64,000 bases of DNA, taken from the NCBI RefSeq assembly GCF_011617705.1, contig NZ_CP050154.1, positions 186,001 to 250,000 of the forward strand, written 5' to 3'. Source of the DNA: Brevibacterium limosum (lineage in GTDB: Bacteria; Actinomycetota; Actinomycetes; Actinomycetales; Brevibacteriaceae). The translations under genes were made by a program, and so were the position numbers. Each line of letters opens with the position of its first letter. Within the stretch, counting starts at the first letter, position 1. Shown here one piece after another: positions 1 through 8,913 of the stretch. Below the pieces are notes generated by a model. The model was given only the letters and a program-made list of their open reading frames with translations. It was not told the DNA's origin and searched no databases.

Positions 1-908
1 CGCGCCCGGGACGCCGCGGCCTGGCCGCGAGCTGGGCTGCGGCCAACAGTGAGGTCGGTGCCCTCCTGGCGGTGGGATCCGGTGCGCTGTTGGCGAATAC
101 GCTCAGCCCCGAGGCGATGGATTCCTGGGGCTGGCGGCTGCTGTTCGTCCTCGGTGCCGTCCTCGCCATCCTCATGGTGCCGCTGCGCTCGATGATGGAG
201 GAGACCGAGACCTTCAAGCGGCTCCAGCAGGCGGAGAAGGAGAAGAAGGACGTCGCTCTCAAGCGCTCCCCGCTCATCACCGCGATCGTCGAACAGCCGC
301 GCGCGATCCTCGTCGCCTTCCTCATCTCCTCGATCGGCTCGGTCAGCTACTTCCTCAACATCACGTATGTGCCCACGTACGTCGAAGAGGTCGCGAAGGT
401 TCCGAACTCCGGTTCCCTGGCCCTGGGCACGGTTGCGGCCGTCGTCGCCATCGTCGTCACTCCGTTCTTCGGTCTCGCCTCGGACAAGTTCGGGCGCAAA
501 CCCGCTCTGGCCGCACTCATGGTCGTCTTCGTCTTCACGACGATTCCCGCATATGTGCTGCTTTCGAATCAGTCCGCGGGCATCGCGATCGCAGGGTCTG
601 CGTTCCTCGCGATTCCGGCGGCCGGGTGGAGCGCGGTGGCCGCTGCCATGGTGCCCGAACAGTTCACCGGCACGAGCCGCTTCTCCGGCATGGCGATCGG
701 CTACAACGTCGCCACCGTCCTCTTCGGCGGACTCTCGCCGCTCATCGCCACAGCGCTCATGTCCTCGACGGGCATCACGCTGGCACCGGCGATCTACGCC
801 ACCGTCGTCATCGTCGTCGCCGGAGTCCCGACCCTCATCCTCGCCCGCAGCATGGGCAACAAGACCCTCGCCGAGGTGGACGCGGACAAGCATCTCGTGC
901 CCGCCTGA
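1..908 (+). CDS. MFS transporter, MHS (metabolite:H+ symporter) family, 5'-truncated by window edge
   Basis: The frame is open from the window edge to the stop at 906-908, so the start and first membrane helices lie outside. About 300 residues are visible. The first visible residues (RRGLAASWAAANSEVGALL) match the loop typical of MHS transporters such as ProP/ShiA. A charged cytoplasmic loop (MMEETETFKRL...KEKKD) separates two groups of hydrophobic segments, and SDKFGRKPAL is the repeated MFS loop motif of the second half. MHS proteins are proton symporters for organic acids, betaines or similar solutes; the substrate cannot be told from this part. A related full-length gene lies at 17259-18617. 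The ATG at 72 is internal and is not a real start. Family call is firm, substrate unknown. Confidence 0.9.
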   Translation, partial: RPGRRGLAASWAAANSEVGALLAVGSGALLANTLSPEAMDSWGWRLLFVLGAVLAILMVPLRSMMEETETFKRLQQAEKEKKDVALKRSPLITAIVEQPRAILVAFLISSIGSVSYFLNITYVPTYVEEVAKVPNSGSLALGTVAAVVAIVVTPFFGLASDKFGRKPALAALMVVFVFTTIPAYVLLSNQSAGIAIAGSAFLAIPAAGWSAVAAAMVPEQFTGTSRFSGMAIGYNVATVLFGGLSPLIATALMSSTGITLAPAIYATVVIVVAGVPTLILARSMGNKTLAEVDADKHLVPA

Positions 909-1131
909 GGGCGTGGCCGGGGCGGCCCGAGCGCAGTGTGGGCTGTCGGCTCACGACCATGCGGCGATCGAAGGAAGGCACCGAATCGGCCGCTGCGGCG
1001 GATCGGTGACAGGCGTTGCCGTTCTGCCACACGCTGCGCACATCTCGAGCGCGATGAGCTCATAGGTTGGTTTCAGAACACGCATTCGGGCGACCTGGTC
1101 CCGGGTGCGAGAGACCGACCAAGGAGTCACC

Positions 1132-1932
1132 ATGAAACGCACGAAGCGCGCCACCTTCACCGCCGCCGCCCTGCTCAGCTGCACACTCGCCTTCTCGGGC
1201 TGCTCGCTCATCAGCCAGGTCGTGCCGGACCAAGACGGGACTGCCGGAGAACAGGTCGAGGCCGACGGTCAGCAGACCGAAGGCCAGCAGCCGACCGGAG
1301 AGAACGACGCCTCGCAGGACGCGGGCGGGGACTCCTCCGATTCGGGATCGTCCTCCTCGGCCGAGGGCACATCGAACGGCACCGACGGTTCGAACGGCAC
1401 CGAGGGTTCGGACGGCGGAACCGCAGGCTCGGACGACGGGACGACCGGATCGGATGCAGGACAGTCGTCGGGCAGCCAGGGCGAGGTGAGCATCGGCGAA
1501 AGCTTCGAGGACCCGGAGATGCAGGACAAGATCGAGGTGCTCTCGGCCGTGCGGAACTTCGACTCGTCCCAGAAAGCCACGTCCATCGAACTCGGCGGCG
1601 AAGTCGTCCTCCTCGAGGTCAAGATCACCCCGGGACAGAAATACAGCGGACTCATCCAGTCGGGCGCCTTCAAGATCTCCGACGACGGCGGTGCCGACTA
1701 TCGGTACGACCAGACCGACGGCCTCGAAGCCGAGATGAGAGCTGCCGGATACGAACCCTTTGAAGATGTGACTCGCCGCGACGGCGGAACCCATCAGGGC
1801 TGGCTCGCCTACGTTCCCGACGAGAAGCAGGACACCTACACGATTCGGTACGAACGCGGACCCGGCAAGGTGATGGGAACCGAGGAGAAGGTTCCGGAGT
1901 TCACGACCACCTTCGACATCCCCTCCGTCTGA
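1132..1932 (+). CDS. Secreted lipoprotein with low-complexity linker and DUF4352-like C-terminal domain
   Basis: Start chosen at ATG 1132, with AAGGAG at 1121-1126; a GTG at 1105 is in frame but has no ribosome binding site. The product is 266 residues. It begins with a basic, hydrophobic signal peptide ending in a lipobox (LAFSGC, lipidated Cys 24). Residues about 35-125 are a Ser/Gly/Asp/Thr-rich linker with a near-repeat (SNGTDGSNGTEGSDGGTAG), probably spanning the cell wall. Residues about 130-266 form a beta-rich domain (GESFEDPEM...LLEVKI...) resembling the DUF4352/Telokin-like fold of actinobacterial lipoproteins. Monocistronic and convergent with purB. Function unknown; export and anchoring are well supported. 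Confidence 0.8.
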   Translation: MKRTKRATFTAAALLSCTLAFSGCSLISQVVPDQDGTAGEQVEADGQQTEGQQPTGENDASQDAGGDSSDSGSSSSAEGTSNGTDGSNGTEGSDGGTAGSDDGTTGSDAGQSSGSQGEVSIGESFEDPEMQDKIEVLSAVRNFDSSQKATSIELGGEVVLLEVKITPGQKYSGLIQSGAFKISDDGGADYRYDQTDGLEAEMRAAGYEPFEDVTRRDGGTHQGWLAYVPDEKQDTYTIRYERGPGKVMGTEEKVPEFTTTFDIPSV

Positions 1933-1989
1933 TTCGCGGCCGTCCAGGACGCCTGCGGCAGGCGGAGCCCGCCGATCACCGAAAAGCAT

Positions 1990-2028
1990 ATCGAGGCCGG
2001 CCCTCCGAATTCGGAGGCCGGCCTCGAT
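1990..2028. terminator. Bidirectional hairpin terminator between lipoprotein gene and purB
   Basis: Arms 1990-2001 and 2017-2028 are perfectly complementary over 12 bp (ATCGAGGCCGGC and its complement). The inner 2003-2016 is itself a perfect palindrome around an EcoRI site, with one bulged C at 2002. It lies between two convergent stop codons (1932 and 2048), so it can serve both strands. Confidence 0.8.
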
Positions 2029-2047
2029 GCCTCGTCAGCGTTTCACA

Positions 2048-3481
2048 TCAGCCTTCGCTGAAGGCCTTCCAGTCCGAGACCTCGGACTCGGCGAGCTGAG
2101 CCGCCACACCCGTGTAGGTGGCAGGGGTCAGAGCCTTGAGCAGTTCGGCACGCTCGTCGGGCAACCCGAGACCGTCGACGAAATTCTGCAGATCGACCTG
2201 GTTGATGCGCTTGCCGCGAGTGAGTTCCTTGAGCGTTTCGTACGGGTTGTCCATTCCCGGCACTCCCTGCAGTCCGGCGGCACGCATGACCGACTGGACG
2301 GCTTCACCGAGGATCTCCCAGTTGCCGTCGAGATCGGCGGTCAGGGCCTCCTCGTTGATGGCCAGGGTGCCGAGCCCCTTGACCAGGTTGTTCAGCGCGA
2401 GCAGCGAGTGGCCGAAAGCGACACCGATATTTCGCTGCGAGGTCGAGTCGGTGAGGTCACGCTGCATCCGGGAGGTCACCAGGGTGGACGCGAGCGAATC
2501 AAGCAGGGCGCACGAGAGCTCGAGGTTCGCTTCGGCGTTTTCGAACCGGATCGGGTTGACCTTGTGCGGCATCGTCGATGACCCGGTCGCACCGGCGACG
2601 GGAATCTGCTTGAAGTAGTTCATCGAGATGTAGGTCCACATATCGGTGGCCAGATTGTGTGCGATCCGGTTGAACCGAGCGATATCGGCGAACAGCTCGG
2701 CGTTCCAGTCGTGGGACTCGATCTGTGTGGTCAGTGAATTGAAGGTCAGCCCGAGTCGGTCTTCGACGAAGGTGCGGGCGATCTGCGGCCAGTCTGCTCC
2801 GGGCACGGCGGCCAGGTGCGCAGAATATGTACCGGTGGCGCCGTTGATCTTGCCGAGGAACTCGGTGGCGGCGATGCGTTCGTACTGGCGGCGCAGGCGG
2901 TGGATGAAGACCGCGAGTTCTTTGCCCATCGTCGTCGGGGTGGCCGGCTGACCGTGAGTGTGGGCGAGCATCGGAACCTCGGCCAGCTCCGCGGCGGACT
3001 CGGCGAGTGCGTCGATGAGAGCCTTCGCGCGGGGCAGCCACACCTGCTCGGTGGCCCCCTTGACTCCCAGCGCCCAGGACAGGTTGTTGATGTCTTCGGA
3101 CGTGCAGCAGAAGTGGACGAGCTCGCCGAGGTCCTCGGCGCCGATCGTCACTAGGGCTTCTTTGATTGTGTACTCGACGGCCTTGACGTCATGGACGGTG
3201 ACGGCCTCATGGGCGGACAACGTGGCGATGGTGTCGGCGTCGAAGTCGGCGGCGAAGGCACGCAGACCGTCGACCTCGTCGAGGGTGAGGGTGCGCACGC
3301 CGTCGATCACGGAGTTCTGTGCGAGGTGGATGAACCACTCGATCTCCACCGTGATGCGATTGCGGTTGAGAGCCGCCTCGGAGAGGTGATCGACGAGGTC
3401 AGCGGTGTCTTTGCGGTAGCGCCCATCAAGCGGTCCGAGAGCGATGGCGGGCGAGATTTCGGCAAGGGAAACAGTCGGCAT
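2048..3481 (-). CDS. purB: Adenylosuccinate lyase
   Basis: Cleaves SAICAR to AICAR plus fumarate and adenylosuccinate to AMP plus fumarate in purine synthesis; cytosolic homotetramer of the fumarase/aspartase superfamily. The 477-residue product has the family landmarks: THGQPATPTTMGKE at about 175-188 with catalytic His 174/176, and the flexible signature loop SSTMPHKVNPIRFENAE at 301-317 with catalytic Ser. Length is like the E. coli-type enzyme (456) rather than the shorter Bacillus type. ATG at 3481 follows GAGG. Monocistronic, ending at the shared hairpin at 1990-2028. Confidence 0.97.
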   Translation of the reverse strand: MPTVSLAEISPAIALGPLDGRYRKDTADLVDHLSEAALNRNRITVEIEWFIHLAQNSVIDGVRTLTLDEVDGLRAFAADFDADTIATLSAHEAVTVHDVKAVEYTIKEALVTIGAEDLGELVHFCCTSEDINNLSWALGVKGATEQVWLPRAKALIDALAESAAELAEVPMLAHTHGQPATPTTMGKELAVFIHRLRRQYERIAATEFLGKINGATGTYSAHLAAVPGADWPQIARTFVEDRLGLTFNSLTTQIESHDWNAELFADIARFNRIAHNLATDMWTYISMNYFKQIPVAGATGSSTMPHKVNPIRFENAEANLELSCALLDSLASTLVTSRMQRDLTDSTSQRNIGVAFGHSLLALNNLVKGLGTLAINEEALTADLDGNWEILGEAVQSVMRAAGLQGVPGMDNPYETLKELTRGKRINQVDLQNFVDGLGLPDERAELLKALTPATYTGVAAQLAESEVSDWKAFSEG

Positions 3482-3731
3482 GTCCTCATTTTCTCATGAG
3501 CGGCGAACCGGGCGGCACCTGTCCGGGCCTACCCGCTGGTAAGCGAAGGCGGAGGGCGGGACTCGGGAGTCGCCGCCTGTGGATTCGGTGGTGACTTCGA
3601 CATCTGTGCCCTGTGGATGCTCAAGGCGCTTCCCCAGCCCTCAGATCGAGGCTTCCGCACTCGAGCCGCGCTCTCCTACGGTCGAGTGATTCGGGCACGG
3701 ATGCCGAACAGGCAGCTGGGAGGGCAGAGGT

Positions 3732-3977
3732 ATGATCACGGACGAGTTGGAGCGCAATCGCGAGCAGTGGAGACGGCGAGCGGAGGTGTTGCACTCCTTG
3801 GCGCAGAGCTGCCGGCAGATCGACGGATGGGATTCCCCTGCGGGGAAGCTGCTCGATGACCGGGTGGTCTCGTGCGCGGAGTCGATCGACTTGTTGGGTG
3901 AACGGGCGGAGAAGCTCGCTGAGGCCTATGACCTCCACCTGCAGGTCGTGTCGGTGGGAGGGCGGATCCAACTGTGA
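3732..3977 (+). CDS. Small helical protein, WXG100/ESX-like (tentative)
   Basis: 81 residues, ATG at 3732 preceded by GGGAGGG. No signal peptide or cysteine-rich motif apart from two Cys. The sequence is almost all amphipathic helix: a first helix with EQWRRRAEVL, a short turn with GWDSPAG near residue 38, and a second helix to residue 72. Size, helix-turn-helix shape with a Trp-containing turn, and position at the head of an operon resemble the small WXG100-like partners of type VII secreted proteins, but the exact WxG triplet is not clear (GWDSP). It overlaps the next gene by 4 bp, so translation is likely coupled. Identity is inference from shape and context. Confidence 0.6.
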   Translation: MITDELERNREQWRRRAEVLHSLAQSCRQIDGWDSPAGKLLDDRVVSCAESIDLLGERAEKLAEAYDLHLQVVSVGGRIQL

Positions 3978-4666
3978 ACGCCCATCCCGCCGCACGCGAG
4001 ACAGCCGGAATCGACAGTTGGATCGTCGTCGACCTCGACCGGATCCTCAGGCTGCCCGAACGGCTGCGTCGACTCTGGCCGCCCGATCTGCTCCCGCACC
4101 GGGCCGATCGGGAGCCCGGAGCCGCCTCGGCGGAGGTGGGAAATGCCGGTGCAGCCCCGGGGAGGGGTGAGGCGGGCGGCGGGGGAGCGAAACGGGAACT
4201 CGACGTGCTCACCGCATGGCTGCGAGGCTTCGCCTCCGAACTCGACCGGGCGAGCACGCGCATCAGCGTCGTCGTGTCATCCGGAGTCGAAACCGTCCAC
4301 CTGGCGCTGTGCCTGGGGTCGGGCGTCGGGCATGCGATCCTGGCGCTGCAGGGAGAGGGGCTTGAGGACTTCGCACAGCACCAGCTGCTGCGCCGGATCG
4401 AAGCCCGATTGATCGGGCACGTCGTCGAGGATCTCGCCGAGCTCGTCGAACACGACTGTGTGCTCACGCTCAGCTGGGCCTCTGGAACGGGCACCACGGG
4501 ACTGGAGTTCCTCCGCCGAAAGGGCGGCGCCTGGTTCCGGCCGGTCATCGAACGCGCCGGCGATTCCGTCACCGTCGACGACGACGTCGCCGCAGGAGAG
4601 GCAGCGGTGCGGATGCTGCTGAGCGCCGTGCTCACACGGACGCTGACGGCAAGTGCCGCGAATTGA
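3974..4666 (+). CDS. Hypothetical protein, middle gene of hydrolase operon
   Basis: 230 residues, starting GTG/ATG-coupled to the stop of the 81-residue gene (overlap 3974-3977). No recognised domain. Residues about 45-75 are a low-complexity Gly/Ala/Arg stretch; the rest is predicted helix then strands, with a conserved-looking core LDVLTAWLRGFASELDRAS and VETVHLALCLGSGVGHAI. No signal peptide and no clear transmembrane helix. The residue composition around 80-110 (long amphipathic helix) recalls chaperone-like or EspG-like partners only in a general way. It is probably co-produced with the flanking small helical protein and the hydrolase; 66 bp separate it from the latter. Confidence 0.6.
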   Translation: MNAHPAARETAGIDSWIVVDLDRILRLPERLRRLWPPDLLPHRADREPGAASAEVGNAGAAPGRGEAGGGGAKRELDVLTAWLRGFASELDRASTRISVVVSSGVETVHLALCLGSGVGHAILALQGEGLEDFAQHQLLRRIEARLIGHVVEDLAELVEHDCVLTLSWASGTGTTGLEFLRRKGGAWFRPVIERAGDSVTVDDDVAAGEAAVRMLLSAVLTRTLTASAAN

Positions 4667-4732
4667 CGGCGGCGGGATCCGACGAGGATCGATCTGGACT
4701 TGAGGGGACCGGGACATGAGGGGAGACCCGCG

Positions 4733-6250
4733 ATGATCGATTCGACAACGCGCGGCGGTGGGCGGATCACCGTCGACGAACGCGCCGACGGCAGCGGAGA
4801 CGCACTGCAGACCGTCATCACCGACGTCGGTGACCTGGCTGTCGAAGCAGCCGTCGGGGACTTCGACCTCGCGACCCTGCTCACTCAGGTTCCGGCGCCG
4901 GTGACAGCGCTCAACCTCGATGCCTGCCGGGTCCGATTCCACAGTCAGCTGGCCGCCTCGGTGCTCGAGCTCGAGGCCACTCTGCTCGCCGTTCGGGCCG
5001 CTGCCTTCGCCTATCGCCAGGCGGAGAAGGGCCTCAGCGAAGTCTTCGGCGGGCTGCTCGACGCGCTCGGCTACGCGACCGGACGGGCCCTCGCCCTCAG
5101 TCTGCCCGTCCTCATTCCCGTCGCACTCGTCGTCGGCGCCCAGGTCGTCGTGGTCACGAAGATCCTCGACGCCACCGGACTCGACGATGTCATCTCCAAA
5201 CAGTTCGGCATCAACCTGGGCAAGACGAAGGCGAAAGCGAAGGAAGCGCTGATCACGTTCGTGTTCGAACAGTCCGACGTCACCGGGGCGATCATCGAAC
5301 ACGTTCTGCCGGGCATCGTCGTCGGATTCATGGGGCTGCCTCCGTTCGTCCTCAACGCCGACGGCGACCACGCGTTCTGGCCGCACGACTCGAAGTCGAT
5401 GACGATCTGGGTGCTGGCCGGGGCGAACAAGTTCGATCTGCTGCTGCCCTCTGACGTCGAGGTGTGGAAGGCGAAGGGTCTGACCCCGCCACACAAGGAG
5501 CCGCCGCGGGATGTCGAAGACCTCTTCATCCGCGAAGCGAACTGTCACCGCGGAACCGATTCTGGGCAGGTCCGCATCGAGGAGATCGTCGGCCCCGATG
5601 GGACGACCCGCTATATCGTCTACGTCCCTGCCACCACCGACTGGTCCCCGAAGTCCGGGGACAACACAACCGACCTGACGACGAACGTGCAGGGCATGGC
5701 CGGCAATGACACGGTGATGCGCGAAATGGTGCGGCAAGCCATCGCCGACGCCGGTATCGGTGGCGATGCCGAAGTGATGCTCGTCGGCTATTCGCAGGGA
5801 GGCATCACTGCGGGTTCACTGGCCGCGGACCCCGCGTTCTTGGACGATGTCAATGTCACGGCGCTGATGACGGTCGGTGCTCCGGTCTCTGATTTCCCCA
5901 TCGACTCCGGTATCGACGTGCTCTCGATCGAACACGAACAGGACCTCGTGCCCGACCTCGACGGCAACGAGAACCCGGCGACGAAGAACTGGTCGACGGT
6001 CACCGTCGGCTACGACCCGGAGGAACTGCGCAAAGCCCCCGAGCTTGCGGATAAGACCGATGCCGAACTCGATGCGATGTTCGCTTCGGCCGGAGCGGCG
6101 CACTCCTCCGTGGCTTATGCCGCCTCGATCGGTCTGCTGCTGCGGGCTGGGAACTCCGGCTTCGACCGCTTCACCTCGAAGAACTCGGGGTTCTTCACCG
6201 GCGACCTGACGAAGACGCGCGATTACCAGGGCAAGCGCAAACGCCACTGA
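4733..6250 (+). CDS. Alpha/beta-hydrolase-like protein with helical, membrane-associated N-terminus (possible T7SS-type lipase/esterase)
   Basis: Start set at ATG 4733 (GAGGGGAG at 4718-4725); a TTG at 4700 is in frame but poorer. The product is 505 residues. Residues 1-115 are helical; about 110-145 hold a strongly hydrophobic stretch (LALSLPVLIPVALVVGAQVVVV). The C-terminal half is a serine hydrolase: nucleophile elbow GYSQGG with Ser 354, likely Asp 404 in EHEQDLVPD and His 457 in GAAHSS. The GYSQGG elbow is shared with cutinase-like and PE-PPE-domain esterases of actinobacteria. There is no Sec or Tat signal, so export, if any, would need another route such as type VII. The upstream small helical gene supports that reading but no secretion genes are in the window. 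Confidence 0.7.
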   Translation: MIDSTTRGGGRITVDERADGSGDALQTVITDVGDLAVEAAVGDFDLATLLTQVPAPVTALNLDACRVRFHSQLAASVLELEATLLAVRAAAFAYRQAEKGLSEVFGGLLDALGYATGRALALSLPVLIPVALVVGAQVVVVTKILDATGLDDVISKQFGINLGKTKAKAKEALITFVFEQSDVTGAIIEHVLPGIVVGFMGLPPFVLNADGDHAFWPHDSKSMTIWVLAGANKFDLLLPSDVEVWKAKGLTPPHKEPPRDVEDLFIREANCHRGTDSGQVRIEEIVGPDGTTRYIVYVPATTDWSPKSGDNTTDLTTNVQGMAGNDTVMREMVRQAIADAGIGGDAEVMLVGYSQGGITAGSLAADPAFLDDVNVTALMTVGAPVSDFPIDSGIDVLSIEHEQDLVPDLDGNENPATKNWSTVTVGYDPEELRKAPELADKTDAELDAMFASAGAAHSSVAYAASIGLLLRAGNSGFDRFTSKNSGFFTGDLTKTRDYQGKRKRH

Positions 6251-6318
6251 ACTCGGCTCGCGGATACGGAACTCGGCATCGAAGCGATGCACCGCGTCCG
6301 AGCCCGGTCCCGGCGCAC

Positions 6319-6430
6319 GGAACCGGAACTCGATCCCGCACCTGAGTGCCGCCTCGGTGTGGGCCGGACCTCGTGGAACCGGAACTCGACGACGCACCGG
6401 AGGGCCGCCTCGGTGTGGGCCGGACCTCGC
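6319..6430. repeat. Two-copy imperfect tandem repeat, 56-bp unit
   Basis: Copies at 6319-6374 and 6375-6430 share their first 15 bases (GGAACCGGAACTCGA) and last 26 bases, which include GCCGCCTCGGTG; they differ in the middle. The block sits in the 513-bp gap between the hydrolase gene and the E1 alpha gene, where no coding region is visible. Confidence 0.8.
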
Positions 6431-6633
6431 GCAACCTGGACGCAGGGGCGGGTCGCCTCGGTGATCGGACGTGCGTTGGTCGGACGGTGGAGCATCTCTG
6501 CCGTGATCGACAATTGTCCGCGGAACGCTTTGGAACTCGGCCACATGTGTCGAGCTCAGGCCATAGTCTGTTCCTGACCTGCACTTTTGATACTCGAACC
6601 GCAAGGGAAAAGTGGCAAGCAGTGAGTGGATTC

Positions 6634-6647
6634 GGTATTGTGATACC
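6634..6647. promoter_or_regulatory. Short palindrome upstream of 2-oxoacid dehydrogenase operon, candidate operator
   Basis: GGTATTGTGATACC is an inverted repeat with 5-bp arms and a 4-bp centre, 117 bp before the E1 alpha start and the only clear dyad in the lower-GC stretch (6580-6670) that looks like the promoter. Form and size suit a GntR- or Lrp-type repressor. No regulator gene is adjacent; the site is inferred from symmetry alone. Confidence 0.35.
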
Positions 6648-6763
6648 ACCTGTGAATCAGATCACTCGAGGGCGAGTTCTCACATCCGAGGGCCTGCCCG
6701 ACGGACACGGTCCACCACTGGTCACCTCCGGTGAAGATGGACCTCGAACAAAGGAGAACTGAA

Positions 6764-7918
6764 ATGACCTCCAACATTTCAGTGGGAACCGGCGCTGCCC
6801 ACAGTCAGTCCTCGGAGCCCAGAATGATCCAGATGCTCACCGAAGACGGAAATCGCGTCGAATCCGGTGAGTACGATGCCTTCGCCGCAGAACTCACCGA
6901 TGAGGATCTGCGCGGCTTCTATCGGGACATGGTCCTGGTGCGCCGCATCGACGCCGAAGGAGCCGCCCTGCAGCGTCAGGGACAGCTGGGCCTGTGGGCA
7001 CCGCTGTTCGGACAGGAAGCGGCTCAGATCGGCATGGGACGGGCCGCCCGCCCTCAAGATTTCGTCTTCCCCACCTACCGCGAACACGGCCTCGCCTACA
7101 CCCGCGGTGTCGAGCCCGAGACCCTGCTCAGCATCTTCCGTGGTCAGAACCACGGCGGCTGGGACCCGCAGGAGCACCGGTTCCACACGTACACCATCGT
7201 CATCGGTTCGCAGACCCTGCACGCCACCGGCTATGCCATGGGCGTGTCCATGGACGGCGACGTCGGCACCGGTGACATCGAGCGCGACACGGTCGCCATC
7301 GCCTGCTTCGGCGACGGTGCGACCTCGCAGGGCGATGTCTCCGAGGCGCTGACCTTCGCCGGAGCCTTCCACGCCCCGGTCCTGTTCTTCTGCCAGAACA
7401 ACCAATGGGCCATCTCCGAGCCCACACACGTCCAGACCGCCGCACCGCTGTCCACCCGCGGCGAAGGATTCGGAGTCCCCGGCATCCGCGTCGACGGCAA
7501 TGACATCATCGCGATGTACTCCGTCGCCCGCGCCAGCCTCGACTCCGTGCGCGCCGGCCACGGCCCGATGCTCATCGAAGCGTTCACCTACCGTCGCGGC
7601 GCCCACACCACGGCCGACGATCCGACGAAGTACCGTGACAAGGCCGAAGAGGAGATCTGGGAGGACCGCGACCCGATCATCCGCCTCAAGGCCTACCTGG
7701 ACAAGCACACCGAAACCAGCGCAGAGTTCTTCGCCGAGGTGGACGCCGAGGCCGACACCCTGGCCGCCCGCATCCGCCACAACTGCATGACTATGGAGAA
7801 CCCCGACGGCGTCGAGATGTTCGCCCACGTCACCGCGGAACCCCACTCCCTCGTCGACGAGGAACGTGCCGGATTCCTGGCATACCAGGCCTCGTTCGCC
7901 GATGCGGGTGAGGCCTGA
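6764..7918 (+). CDS. pdhA: Thiamine-dependent 2-oxoacid dehydrogenase E1 component, alpha subunit (pyruvate or branched-chain type)
   Basis: Decarboxylates a 2-oxoacid with thiamine diphosphate and passes the acyl group to lipoyl-E2. Start at ATG 6764 behind AAGGAG (6751-6756), giving 384 residues. The ThDP/Mg motif is clear: GDGATSQGD at 183-191 and NNQWAIS at 212-218; FPTYREHG (102-109) and the regulatory-loop region with RRGAHTTADDPTKYR are also present. Size and the heterotetrameric alpha/beta arrangement are those of Gram-positive PDH and BCKDH. Automated pipelines usually name this form pdhA, but it may be the branched-chain enzyme (bkdA), because 3-hydroxyisobutyrate dehydrogenase of valine catabolism lies nearby and no E3 gene is present. 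First gene of a three-gene operon. Confidence 0.92.
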   Translation: MTSNISVGTGAAHSQSSEPRMIQMLTEDGNRVESGEYDAFAAELTDEDLRGFYRDMVLVRRIDAEGAALQRQGQLGLWAPLFGQEAAQIGMGRAARPQDFVFPTYREHGLAYTRGVEPETLLSIFRGQNHGGWDPQEHRFHTYTIVIGSQTLHATGYAMGVSMDGDVGTGDIERDTVAIACFGDGATSQGDVSEALTFAGAFHAPVLFFCQNNQWAISEPTHVQTAAPLSTRGEGFGVPGIRVDGNDIIAMYSVARASLDSVRAGHGPMLIEAFTYRRGAHTTADDPTKYRDKAEEEIWEDRDPIIRLKAYLDKHTETSAEFFAEVDAEADTLAARIRHNCMTMENPDGVEMFAHVTAEPHSLVDEERAGFLAYQASFADAGEA

Positions 7919-8895
7919 TGGAGAAACTTCCCCTCTCTAAGGCGATCACCGCCGGAATGCGCAAGGCCATGGAGGACGACCCGAAGGTCGTCCTCATCGG
8001 TGAGGACATCGGCAAACTCGGCGGCGTCTTCCGCGTCACCGAGGGACTGCAGAAGGACTTCGGTCCCCAACGCGTCATCGATGCCCCGCTGGCCGAGTCC
8101 GGCATCGTCGGCACCTCGATCGGCATGGCCATCCGCGGTTACCGTCCCGTCATCGAGATCCAGTTCGACGCGTTCATCTTCCCGGCCTACGACCAGATCG
8201 TCACCCAGGTGGCGAAGCTGTACAACCGGACACTGGGCAAAGAGAACATCCCGATGGTCATCCGCGTGCCCTACGGCGGCGGCATCGGCTCACCCGAACA
8301 CCACTCGGAGAGCCCCGAGACCGTGTTCGCCCACCACGCCGGCCTGCGGCTGGTCTCCCCGTCGAACGCGCATGACGCGTACTGGATGATCCAGGACGCG
8401 ATCAAGAGCGACGACCCGGTGATGTTCTTCGAACCCAAGCGCCGCTACTGGATGCGCGGGGACGTCGACACGTCTGCACGGGGCGAGTTGGGCATGCACG
8501 ACGCCCGTGTGGTGTCCGAGGGAACTGATGTCACGCTCGTGGCCTACGGTCCGCTGGTCCCGACGGCGGAGGACGTGGTCACCGCGGCCGCTGAGGAAGG
8601 CAAGAGCGTCGAGCTCATCGACCTGCGCAGCCTCAGCCCGATCGACTTCACCGCGATCGAGAAGTCCGTGACCAAGACCGGCCGTCTTGTCGTCGCCCAT
8701 GAGGCCCCGACCTTCTTGGGGCTGGGCTCGGAGATCGCCGCGCGCATCACCGAACGCTGCTTCTTCAACCTCGAGGCCCCGGTCATCCGGGTAGGCGGCT
8801 ACCACACCCCGTACCCCGGGTCGCGGATGGAAGAGCACTACCTGCCCGACCTCGATCGCATCTTCGATGGTGTCGATCGGGCCCTGTCCTACTGA
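7918..8895 (+). CDS. 2-oxoacid dehydrogenase E1 component, beta subunit
   Basis: 325 residues; the ATG at 7918 overlaps the alpha-subunit stop (TGATG), a sign of translational coupling. Typical beta-subunit features: VLIGEDIGKLGGVF (E1 active-site glutamate region) near residue 25, DAPLAESGIVGTSIGMA near 55-70, IRVPYGGGIGSPEHHSES near 115-130, and the C-terminal transketolase-like domain with VRVGGYHTPYPGSRMEEHYLPD. Length matches PdhB/BkdB (about 325). It forms the alpha2beta2 E1 with the upstream product. Pyruvate versus branched-chain specificity is not decided by sequence reading. Confidence 0.93.
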   Translation: MEKLPLSKAITAGMRKAMEDDPKVVLIGEDIGKLGGVFRVTEGLQKDFGPQRVIDAPLAESGIVGTSIGMAIRGYRPVIEIQFDAFIFPAYDQIVTQVAKLYNRTLGKENIPMVIRVPYGGGIGSPEHHSESPETVFAHHAGLRLVSPSNAHDAYWMIQDAIKSDDPVMFFEPKRRYWMRGDVDTSARGELGMHDARVVSEGTDVTLVAYGPLVPTAEDVVTAAAEEGKSVELIDLRSLSPIDFTAIEKSVTKTGRLVVAHEAPTFLGLGSEIAARITERCFFNLEAPVIRVGGYHTPYPGSRMEEHYLPDLDRIFDGVDRALSY

Positions 8896-8913
8896 TTTCG
8901 AGGAGAGTCAAGA

